This document shows positions 49,349 to 58,797 of a stretch of DNA of 64,000 nucleotides, in pieces. A model generated the notes under the pieces. That model was not told the origin of the DNA. It made no database searches and saw only the letters and a program-made list of their open reading frames with translations. The position numbers and the translations under genes are program-made. The DNA is from Cephalopachus bancanus (Eukaryota; Chordata; Mammalia; Primates; Tarsiidae), in NCBI GenBank assembly GCA_027257055.1, contig JAPVLO010000097.1, positions 186,001-250,000 on the forward strand. Reading direction: 5' to 3'. How positions within the stretch are numbered: the first letter of the stretch is position 1; every line of letters begins with the position of its first letter.

Positions 49349-50292
49349 CTTAATGAAGTGAGCTTATTGCTATAAAGAAGACAGCATTTGTTGTCAATGA
49401 ACAAAGTTAAGCTTTCAAGAAAAAATTAGAATTTTGGAAAATTAGTCTCTGCTGCCATGAGCATAGCAACTTCCCAAGATTTAAAGACATTTAAAAATGA
49501 CATCAGTAGTGCTATTAACCAATGTTGTTTTGATACTGTGTAATGAAATGTATCAAAAGTCATAAGAGCTGCACAACTCAGTGAACCAATACATTCTAAA
49601 TGATCAATGTACAATATTATAAATTTGTGCATAGCTGAAAGACCCGCTCAGATTATAAGACTGACTAATGGATTTTACTGGACAGAGTACAAAAGTTCAT
49701 CGATATGGTTCCAGGTTCCAACTGCAACTAACCTTCAAAAATGGCCATTTGCCAACTTGAAACAAAACATTTAAAAAGAATATTCACATTTACCTTTAAA
49801 AGCGATTCAAATATGAATCCCTTTGCTACCTCCGCATCGGTGTGAGGTTAAATTTTCTTTATATCCTTCAACCACACTAATACAACACAACAGACTGAAT
49901 GCAGAAGCATGTATGGAAATCAGCTGTCTTCTATTAACCTAGACTTTAGAGATTTACCCCCCAAAATGGAAATCAACACTCCTCTTTTTGCTAAATTTTC
50001 TCATTTTGAAAAATATAGTTATTTTTCATAAAAATTTATGTTAACATCTATGTAATAGGACTATTATTTTTAGTGATTAATAAATAGATATTTTAAGTTT
50101 TCCTGGTTTTTCTTTTTTGTTTTTAGAAACAGAGTCTTTTTTAAAATTTTATTTTAGAGTTGTGGGGCACACGTGGTGATTTTCCATGTAAGTAGGTTGC
50201 ATGCAGGAGAAATTTGGGCTTCTAGCTGGCCTTCTCTCCTCCTAATAGTGGACCAGGTACCCAGTGTGTTGCCACGTGCCCCTTTCACCTCT

Positions 50293-50367
50293 CTTCCTCT
50301 CCCTTCTCTCTCTCCCTCCCTCCCTGTCTCCCTCCCTCCCTTCTTCCCTCCTTCCCTCCCTCCCCTA
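50293..50367 (+). repeat. (CTCC)n pyrimidine tract
   Basis: About 75 bases of almost pure C/T, mostly CTCC and CTTCC units, with a purine-only complement. Confidence 0.95.
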
Positions 50368-50377
50368 GCCGTGTCCA

Positions 50378-50632
50378 GTGTAGAGACAGGGTCTTGCTCT
50401 ACCACCCAGCGCAATCATATCCCACTGCATCCTCAAACTCCTCCCACCTCAGCCTCCCCAGTAGCTGGGACGATGGGTGCATGCCACCACACCAGCTATT
50501 TTTATTTTTTGTGGAGAGATGGGTTCTCACTATATACCCAGGCTAGTCTCAAATTCCTGGACTCAAGCAGTCCTCCTGCCTTGGCCTCCCAAAGTGCTGG
50601 GATTTCAGATGTGAGCCACTGTGCCCAGTTTG
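50378..50632 (-). repeat. old Alu, antisense
   Basis: From GAGACAGGGTCTTGCTCTAC to GCCACTGTGCCCAG. It inserted in the hAT fossil. Confidence 0.88.
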
Positions 50633-51108
50633 AATTTCCAAAAAGATAAATACCGTTCAGTGGAATGCTTACAAGCGAAAGCTCTTTGGTGTCCTCAGTA
50701 ATTTTTAAAGTGCAAAGTTTCCTGAGACACAAAATTTTGAGACCTGCTACTCAAGGAGTTAAAAGTTTTCTTATTGGTTAGAGTCGCATGCTCAAATAAA
50801 TACTAAACCAAAGGGATTCTATTTATTAAAAAAGAGTAGCTAGTTTGGGAAAAAGACATACGCTATCCGAGAGTGGGGAGCTGCCCCACAGCCCTAGGGA
50901 CAGAGCGGTGCTGAGTCTGCTGAGATTCCACATGAAGGAACATCCCCATTGGGCATTTCCAGTGGGTGCTGGGGGATCACTTGGGAGGCCACTAGACTTG
51001 GCCCCCAGATGGAAGGATCATTTATTTGCAAAGTTATCGCGAATGGTTGCTTTCCCTTTTATACATAATAGTATGCTTCCAGAGAAGCCTAAATTATTTT
51101 CTCTCATT

Positions 51109-51200
51109 TATTTATTTATTTATTTTTATTTTTTGAAAGCAGGATTTATCAAGAGGACAGAAAAGCTCCCAAAGTGTGAGGGGACCCAAAGGGGTTGCCC
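51109..51200 (-). mobile_element. second copy of the short R-region-like retro-insert
   Basis: On the minus strand it begins GGGCAACCCCTTTGGGTCCC, continues with TTTGGGAGCTTTTCTGTCC and GATAAATCCTGCTTTC, and ends in an AAATA-repeat tail. TATTTTCTCTCATT flanks it at 51095-51108 and 51201-51214. It is an independent insertion of the same sequence as at 43633, starting at the same base. Confidence 0.82.
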
Positions 51201-51221
51201 TATTTTCTCTCATTGAAAAGA

Positions 51222-51260
51222 AAGAAAGAGAGAAAGGAAGGAAGGAAAGAAGGAAGGCAA
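51222..51260 (+). repeat. (GAAA/GGAA)n microsatellite
   Basis: A short purine-only run next to the retro-insert. Confidence 0.9.
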
Positions 51261-52240
51261 ACATCTCACCCATTTGACTTTTACCAAAATAATGATTTAT
51301 AGCACATCCAGCTATTTACAGAAAAGATTCATTTTTAGAAGAATGAGGTGGTTGCGATACAGCTTAGATGAAATCCATGACGAAGAATCCTTTTCAATTC
51401 CCTTGCTGGCTGTATTGTTGAGTTAATCTTCAAAAAGCATACTCCTGAAAAGGGGAAGGGCAATTGATGACTTAATTTCTAAATTTAAAAACCGTCATTT
51501 AAATAAATCACAAAAAAACGGTCTGGTTTTTAAATGAAGTCTTTTGGCTTCCCTCCCGGCTGGCAACCAGTCCCTCCCTCCAGTCTCAGTTAGATGCTCT
51601 GGCCTCTGGGGCTCACATTATTCAGACACTAAAACATTTTTATTAGGGTGAGCACACACATTGGCCTCAGAAAGAAGCTCATTCCAAGGTAGGATCTAAA
51701 CAAGATCTGGAGGGTCTCTCTCTTATCAATGAATCAACTGTGGAATGCCTAGACTAAGGAAAATATAAGTCGATTGCTTTACCCTTGGGAATGTGTTTAA
51801 ATGACTCAGAGACAAAATAGTTTTAGTTGTAGTATTATGGGAGAAGGAGGTGTGTGTTTCCACCCCATACCCACCATATCCTTGGTAACCTGATGGTTCC
51901 TTCCCTTTATTGATTTAGCTTCTTTCTGTCTCTTCTCTCTGGTTTTATCATTTTTCTTTAACTCCTCCCCATTTTCATTTGCTAAGTCAGAGCCCTTATA
52001 ACAGCTCTTACATTTTCCCCTTGCCAGGGGAATATCCTGCAGTCCTGTCCACCCAGCTATCTGGTCCCCTCCTGCTTAGCGACCCTCCCACCTTCCCTGC
52101 GCCCATGCCTGGCTCAACCCCGCTGGTCCAGGGGACCATGCTTGCTGGCATGGCTGCCATCAGATGGGCACACCGGGCCCAGCATTGGCTCATCTGTTCC
52201 TTTTATTTTGAATCATAAAATAGGCTGGAAATAGCTGTCT
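51261..52240. other. intergenic, nothing recognised
   Basis: About 1 kb. A frame at 51979-52218 is proline-rich but shows no family features. No repeat assigned. Confidence 0.4.
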
Positions 52241-52262
52241 TTAAAAAAAAAAAAAAAAAAGA

Positions 52263-52560
52263 ACAGCTGGGCATGGTGGCTCAGGCCTGTGATCCCAGCA
52301 CTATGGGAGGCCGAGATGAGAGGATTGCCTGAGCCCACGGGTTCGAGACCTGCCTGGGCAACTTGGCAAGACCTCATCTCTACAAAAATAATTTTTAAAA
52401 ATTAGTCAGGCATGGTAGCACTCGCCTGTAGTTCTGGCTACTTGGAAGACTGAAGCGGAAAGATTGCCTAAGCCAAGCAGATCAACTCAGGGGTGGCCAT
52501 AAGCATGCTACTGCACTCCAGTCTGGGCAACAGAGTGAGACTCCAACTAAAAAAAAAAAA
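52263..52560 (+). repeat. strepsirrhine-type Alu, sense
   Basis: A full sense Alu preceded by an 18-base A run that may belong to an older element. The right arm is AAGCAGATCAACTCAGGGGTGG. Confidence 0.9.
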
Positions 52561-52694
52561 CTATTTACATTTAAAGTACTTTTCTAATAAGTTTATGAAA
52601 CAATTGATCTGTTGCCTTACAATCAGCATTAAACATCTTCCTGATGTTGAGAAAATAGGATAACAGTATATGAGAATAAAACTAGTTGCTTTCT

Positions 52695-52972
52695 GGCCAG
52701 GCACAGTGGTTCACACCTGCAATTCCAGCACTTTGGGAGGTGGAGGTGAGAGGATTGCCTGATCCCAGGGTTTAAGGCCAGCCTGGGCAAATTGGCGAGA
52801 CCTCATCTCCACAATAAACCAAAAAATTAGTCAGTGTGATGGCATGTGCTTGTAGTTCCAGCTACTAAGAAGGCTGAGGCAGAAGGATTTCCTGAGCCTA
52901 ACAGGTAGAGGCTTCAGTAGCCATGAGTGTGCCACTACACTGCAGCCTGGGTGACAGAGTGAGTCTCCAACT
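52695..52972 (+). repeat. Alu SINE, sense
   Basis: GGCCAGGCACAGTGGTTCACACC to GTGAGTCTCCAACTC; both arms present, tail nearly lost. Confidence 0.9.
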
Positions 52973-53157
52973 CTAAAACTGCTAGTTTTCTATTCATTAT
53001 CATTGTCCATCTTTTGTTTGATTTGCAAAAGAAAAAGAAAAATCTGTGTCATGTTACCAGGCTGCTCACTTTATAATTATAATCTTAAAATGCAGTATAT
53101 ATTGAATAATATTTTTTCTTAAGAAAATATACTCTTGCTTTAGCTAATTGCAGTATT

Positions 53158-53163
53158 TTTATT
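53158..53163 (-). terminator. MEP1B: possible MEP1B poly(A) signal
   Basis: AATAAA on the minus strand lies about 250 bases after the extended stop codon. An Alu fragment separates the two. Tentative, as it depends on the terminal exon call. Confidence 0.35.
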
Positions 53164-53267
53164 TTCTGAAATATTCTAATTGACTATGTCTTTCATTAGT
53201 TTCAGTAGCAATTTGCAGAGACTCTAATTTGAATGAAACAGAGCTGGAAGAATTTTAAAGCTTCACT

Positions 53268-53397
53268 TAAAAAAAAAAAGCAACAAGGTATCACTATGTT
53301 GCCTGGGCTGGTCTCGAACTTCTGGGCTCTAGGGATCCACTTGCCTCAACCACTCAAAGTGCTGGGATTACAGGCATTGAGCCACCACACTCAGTTA
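53268..53397 (-). repeat. Alu left-arm fragment, antisense
   Basis: From AAGGTATCACTATGTTGCC to GAGCCACCACACTCAG, just downstream of the putative MEP1B terminal exon on its strand. It could lie within that 3'UTR. Confidence 0.85.
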
Positions 53398-53408
53398 AAA
53401 CTTCACTT

Positions 53409-53525
53409 TTAAGTAATGCTCAGTTTGTTGCCACTTTCTTTGTGCTGTTCTGTGAGTAAGATATGACTCTGTGAAACCCTGAGCTCTCTGCCACTGGGAT
53501 TTGTAGAGGATGCCAGGGCATGCTG
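53409..53525 (-). CDS. MEP1B: MEP1B, putative terminal coding exon with altered tail
   Basis: In the minus direction an AG acceptor (53527-53526) precedes CAG CAT GCC, coding Gln-His-Ala. The preceding exon ends in phase 0 with LEN, and the meprin beta tail in other mammals ends LENQHAF or QNQHAF as I recall it, so the junction fits. Here the codon after Ala is CTG, not Phe, and no stop follows; the frame stays open for 35 more residues to a TAA at 53409-53411. An AATAAA on the minus strand at 53163-53158 could end the transcript. The pyrimidine tract before the acceptor is weak and the match is only three residues, so the exon itself is uncertain. The alternative is that the true terminal exon is elsewhere. 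Confidence 0.45.
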   Translation of the reverse strand, partial: QHALASSTNPSGRELRVSQSHILLTEQHKESGNKLSIT

Positions 53526-54162
53526 CTCAGTCCCACTGCTCAGAATGAAGGCTGTTGTACAAGACATGCTCTTCCCCAAAGGCCATTGCCTTTGCTTAAT
53601 TTTATGTTCTCTCCTGGGGGGCACTCCCAATCCAGTGACTGTTGATGTGAGAAATACAAGGGTCTTGCCCACTTCCCTCAATTCAGGAAGTGTCTACAAA
53701 GGAGCCATCACAGCTCCAGTACTCCCTGGAGACCTCACCAAAATCCAGCTTCCTCTTCTGCCCAGGCTAGCTCTCTCACTCCCTGGCCTTGGCTCCCAAG
53801 AGTCCTCCCCTTGAACCTCCTGCCTGCAAATACCCATTGCAAAGTCAGCTTCCAGGGACCCACCTGAGACAGGGTAGTTTCAAGAGTCTGTTACCAGCTT
53901 AGAGATTTTCTGAGGCAAGTATTTTCAAGCCCTCTGCTTGAAAGCCTTGCCCTGGAGTTAGCTACTCCACATGAAGCCAGAATTAGCTGCAACTTTCTCC
54001 AAACATACCTGCACCTTCTTCCTACCAGCCTGAACTTCACCACCACTACAAAACCTTTAGAACAAAGCCACATGTGAGCCACCTCTCCCTGTACCAGGAG
54101 GACTTAAACTTGCAGACAAACTCAATTGTTCCTTTCAGGAAGGTCACAAGCCACCCATTCTC

Positions 54163-54167
<5 letters not shown>

Positions 54168-54211
<44 letters not shown>
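54168..54211 (+). repeat. (AC)n microsatellite, about 22 units
   Basis: An uninterrupted AC run in the MEP1B intron preceding the putative terminal exon. Long pure dinucleotide runs of this size are usually length-polymorphic. Confidence 0.98.
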
Positions 54212-54212
<1 letters not shown>

Positions 54213-54444
54213 CTGTATGCAACATTGCATACAATTCCAGGAGGACAACGAACTCCCCCAAGAAGACTTCATGGACCCCAATTTAAGAACTGTCAACTTA
54301 CAATGATAGTAACAGGTACTCACAGTCTCAAATCAATTGTCCCGATGTAGGAAGCAAAGAGAAAACAGAGGTCTATCCCAAGTGCCCTAATCCACAGGAT
54401 TTCATCAACAGGTTTTGAATAACCAAATATCAGACTCAACTTAC

Positions 54445-54649
54445 ATTTTCCAGAGTCTTATTTACTGCATTTGAACTTGTCCTTTGACGATATTTTTTCC
54501 TGGTACAATAGACACTGACAAGGGTGATGATCAGCATCAGGGCAAACACAGTGACAGTAGAAGAAACTGCAATGACAATGGTGTCCCGGGTGGAGCCTTG
54601 CTTTTCACACCTCTCTCCCATATACCACCAGTCTTCCCCAACTGGGCAC
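54445..54649 (-). CDS. MEP1B: MEP1B, exon with second half of EGF-like domain and transmembrane helix
   Basis: MEP1B encodes meprin A beta, a membrane-bound astacin zinc metalloprotease of kidney and intestinal brush border. This 205-bp exon starts after an AG acceptor (GTGCAG) in phase 2, completing an Arg codon, and codes 68 residues. Residues 1-14 (CPVGEDWWYMGERC) finish the EGF-like domain. Residues 23-47 (54582-54508) form the single transmembrane helix, followed by the basic stop-transfer sequence CTRKKYRQR and a short cytoplasmic tail with adjacent serines, the region where human meprin beta is phosphorylated. It ends LEN before a consensus GTAAGT donor (54444-54439). Reading past the donor gives only Val-Ser and a stop, so splicing is needed. 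The protease, MAM and MATH domains lie in exons beyond the window. Confidence 0.93.
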
Positions 54650-55045
54650 CTGCACATTGACAACACGACTCAGAGTTAGGAGCTAGTATCTGGCTCTGGC
54701 ACTTTCACCATTAAAGATATTGCTCGGAGGTGGAGGAAGATGGCAGCAGAGACACTTGGACTATGCAGTCCATGTGGGGTACACACATGTACCCATTGTA
54801 TCTTCCTATAGAGTGGTGGTGGGGAGTGGGTCTCCAGGACCCCATACTCCAGTCAGTGAACATTGTGATTTGAAAGTAGTTTCTGAATCCTAGCTTCCCA
54901 GCTTCCACCTTATTTGACTCTCAAAACTACAAGAGACAGCAAAACTTCCCACCCTCAAAATAGAACAAATTCAGAGCCCTGATCAGGAAAGAATAGCAGC
55001 CTGAGAAAACATCAGAAGTGGAAGCCCTCCCACTGACACTGAACA

Positions 55046-56100
55046 ATGGAATTAAAAAGAAAAGAAAGAGATCTGTCACAAATGAGGAAAAATCAATGGA
55101 AAAACATAGGTAATTCCCAGTGTACCAAAGAGAAAATACCTGAAAAATCAGACCTCAGAGTCCAAACAATGGAAGTCGCCACCAATTGGCCCCAGAATAC
55201 AGCAAGGATTAGGGAATGGATGGAAAGAGTGCATAAGACTCAAGAAAGATGTGATGCAACACTGAAAGAACTTGTAACAGACTCTGACCATAAAAAAACT
55301 TCATCCAGGAAACAAATAACAAGACAACAAGTATGGAAAGCAGAATTAATCAAGCAGAAGAAAGTATCTCAGAACTTGAAGACCAAAACATGGAATTAAT
55401 CCAATCTATAAAAAGCATAGAAAGAAAACTCAGAAAGAAAGAACAAAGCCTTCAAGAGATGTGCAATTATTTCAAGAGGTCAAACCTATACCTGAATGGT
55501 ATCCCAGAAGAAGAAAGGGAAACAGAAAACACCTTGGAGCAAGTATTCCTGGAGGTTATCCAAGAAAACTTTCTCCATCTCATCAGAGATGTGACCATCC
55601 AAACATAAGAGATACAGAGAACGCCCACAAGACAAAAAATGAGAAGACCAACCCCTAAACACATATTTGCCTACACAAAATAGGTGCAAAAGAAAAATCC
55701 TAAAGGCAGGAAGAGAGAAAGGTCAGACTACCTACGAGGGAAGACCAATCAGAATAGCAACAGACCTATCAACAGAAACACTACAGCTAGAAGGGACTGG
55801 AGTCCAATTTTCAAAGTCTTCAAAGAGACTGGAGTCCAATTTTCAGTCTTCAAAGATAAACAATTTAAACCAAAAATTTCCTGCCCAGACAAGCTCAGCT
55901 TCATCAGCCAGGGAGAATTAAAATCCTTCGCAGACATCCAATTCCTAAGAGATTATGCAGCTTCCAAGCCAGCTCTACAAGAGATGCTTAAAAAGATATT
56001 AAACATAGAAGAAAGAAAGAAAAAAAGAATGACCACACACTTCCCAAGAGAACAGGAGAACACAGAATCAACAGAGAATACATCACAACCACAAACTTGA
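55046..56100 (+). pseudogene. L1 ORF1 (broken)
   Basis: ORF1p is the trimeric RNA-binding chaperone of L1. Pieces in shifting frames show the coiled coil (about 55240-55460), the RRM segment with YLNGIPEEERETENT near 55490-55540, and the C-terminal domain (55850-56060). There are at least two frameshifts, one near 55340 and one with an in-frame stop after 55608. A 32-bp segment, GACTGGAGTCCAATTTTCA plus the following bases, is duplicated at 55796-55858. Confidence 0.88.
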
Positions 56101-58437
56101 AAACACACATATACATTAACCCAAAAGTTAAAAGAAAACAAACAAGAAAAAACTTTATAAGAACCTCACAGGGATAAACACTCACATTTCAATAATCAGC
56201 CTGAACGTGAATGGACTAAATGCACCACTGAAAAGAAAAAAATGGCAAACTGGAGAAAAAAAACACAACCCAATAATTTGTTGCATCCAGGAAACTCATC
56301 TCATCATAAGGGACACCCACAGACTCAAAGTTAGAGGATAGAAAGAGAATTTCCAGGTGAATGGATCACAAAAGAAGGCAGGAGTCATAAGCTTAATATC
56401 AACCCAAACAACCTATAAGCTATCAATAATTTTAAAAGATATGGACGGATACTACATAATGATAAAAGGTTTGATCCATAAACAAGAAATATACAAGTGA
56501 AACATATAAGCACCCAACACAGGAGCACCAGAGTTTATACAGCAATTACTAAGTAAGCTTAAAAAAGATATTGACTCTAACACTATTATAGCTGGATACT
56601 TCAACACCCCGCTAACAACTCTAGATAGATCATTGAAACAAAAAAATCACAAAGAGATTCAAAACCTCAACTTGATACTTGACAAAATGGACTTAATAGA
56701 TACCTATAGAACTCCACCCAACAATCACAGAATATACATTCTACTCATCACCACATGGAACGTACTCTAAAACTGATCACATCCTCAGCTATAAATCAAG
56801 CATAAACAAATTTCATAAGATCAAAATACTGCCATGCACCTTCTCAGACCACGGTGGAATGAAAATAAATATCAACACCAACAAAACTCCCCCCAAAACC
56901 ACAAAGACGTGGACACTAAAAAACATGATGTTGAACAACTCCTGGGTCAACACAGAAATCAAAACAGAAGTTAAAACATTTATGGAAACAAATGAAAATG
57001 AAAAAACATCTTATCAAAACCTATGGGATGCCATGAAATTAGTTCTAAGAGGGCAATTTATAACTGTACAAACACACATCAAGAAAATAAAAAGATAAGA
57101 TCACAAGTTAACAGCCTAACAAACCACCTAAGAGGATGTAAAAACAAGACCACCAAAACCCTAACTTTAGCAGAAGAATCCAGATCACCAAAGTAAAAGC
57201 CCAAATACAGGCTATGGAAGACAAAAATATCATAGAAAAAGATCAACAAAACAAAAGCTGGTTCTTTGAAAGGATAAATAAGACTGATGAACCCCTAGCC
57301 AAAAATAACTAAGAAAAAGAGAGAGAAAGCCCAAATACACAATCAGAAATACAAACGATCAAAACACAGAACCCTGAAGAAATACAAAAGATTATGAAAG
57401 ATTACTATGCACATCTTTATGGAAACAAAATTGATAACCTAAATGAAATGGAGGACTTTCTGACATCACACAACCTTCCAGAGTTGAAACACAAAGACAA
57501 TGAGATGCTAAATAGACCAATAACAACCCAGCAAATTGACTCCATCATAAGAAAACCACCTATTAAAAAAAAGTCCTGGACCAGAAGGCTTTCCGATGGA
57601 ATTCTACAAAACATAGGAGGAGCTGATACCAAACCTATTGTAAGTTTTCCAGGCAATTGAGAGAGATGGAATTCTCCCCAAATCATTTTACAAAGCTAGC
57701 ATAAGACTGATACTCAAAACCTGTAAAGATTCAACAAAAAAAGAGACCTACAGGCCAATATCCTTAATGAACATAGATGCAAAAGTTCTCAAGATTCTAG
57801 CAAATTGAACTCAACAACACATCTCAAAAATCATCCATTATGACCAAGTAGGCCTCATCCCTGGGTTGCAGGGCTAGTTCAACATCCACAAGATCATAAA
57901 TGTAATTAAATACATCAACAGATGTAAAAACAAAAACCAAATGATTATATCATTAGATGCAGAAAAAGCTTTTGATACAATCCAGCATCCCTTCCTGATA
58001 AAAACCCTTGAACACCTAGGAGCAGGAACATAACTCAAAATAGTAAGCACCATCTAAGATAAGCCCACAGCCAGCATATTGCTAAATGGACTGAAACTGG
58101 AAACACTTCCCCTGAAAACCGGAACAAGACAAGGCTGACAACTCTCATCCCTCTTGTTCAACATTGAGTTGGAAGTCCTAGCTAGAACAATAGGCAAGAG
58201 AGGAAATCTGAAGTATCCAAATAGTAAAAGAGGAAGTTAAGTCATCCCTCTTTGCTGACAATGTCATCCTGTACCTTGAAAATCCAAGAGAATCTGTCAA
58301 AAACCTCCTTGCACTGATAAAGGACTTTGGCAAAGTCTCAGTGTACAAAGTAAATGTTCAAAAGACAGTCACATTTCTATACACCAATGACAAACAGGCT
58401 GAGAACTAAATAAAAAGCACAATCCATTTACAATAGA

Positions 58438-58444
58438 CACACAC

Positions 58445-58498
<54 letters not shown>
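58438..58498 (+). repeat. (CA)n microsatellite, about 28 units
   Basis: A nearly pure CA run inside the L1, interrupted once near 58446. Confidence 0.97.
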
Positions 58499-58500
<2 letters not shown>

Positions 58501-58590
58501 TACCGCAGCAACTTGGATGGATTTAGAGTCTATCATACTCAGTGATCTATCAAAGAAACAAAGAACAGAGAACCATATGTTCTCACTAAT

Positions 58591-58797
58591 AACAGCTAGA
58601 ACTACAGGCGCATGCCACATGCCTGGCTCATTTTTTTATTTATTATAGAGACAGGGTCTCACCAAGTTGCCCAGGCTGGTCTTGAATACCTGGGCTCAGG
58701 CAGTCCTCCCACCTCTACCTCCCAAAGTGCTGGGATTACAGGTGTGAGCCACTATGCCTGCAAATAAAACATTTTTAATCTTACAGTATAGTACCTT
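58591..58797 (-). repeat. Alu right part plus Tigger flank (patch)
   Basis: An antisense Alu piece followed by CAAATAAAACATTTTTAATC and TATAGTACCTTGAA, which is Tigger-type sequence. It matches 62755-62963, including the shared short form GCCACATGCCTGGCTC. It replaces about 24 bases of the L1 3' end. Confidence 0.88.

Larger units (their letters stand above)
49375..50745 (+). mobile_element. hAT DNA transposon fossil (Tip100/Zaphod-like)
   Basis: A decayed transposase 3' end: translated pieces around 49820-49960 give a RLNAEA box typical of the C-terminal hAT dimerisation region, followed by noncoding sequence ending AGCTCTTTGGTGTCCTCAG and CCTGAGACACAAAATTTTGAG, as in hAT elements whose transposase tail I recall. 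Stops are frequent. An Alu and a CTCC microsatellite interrupt it. Confidence 0.7.

Noticed and set aside
51979..52218. Proline-rich 79-codon frame
   Set aside because: Not related to a known family as far as I can tell; no transcription or splice signal supports it.
54436..54666. MEP1B frame read as ending in Val-Ser-stop
   Set aside because: The last two codons lie in a consensus GTAAGT donor; the family tail continues with Gln-His-Ala, so the stop is intronic.
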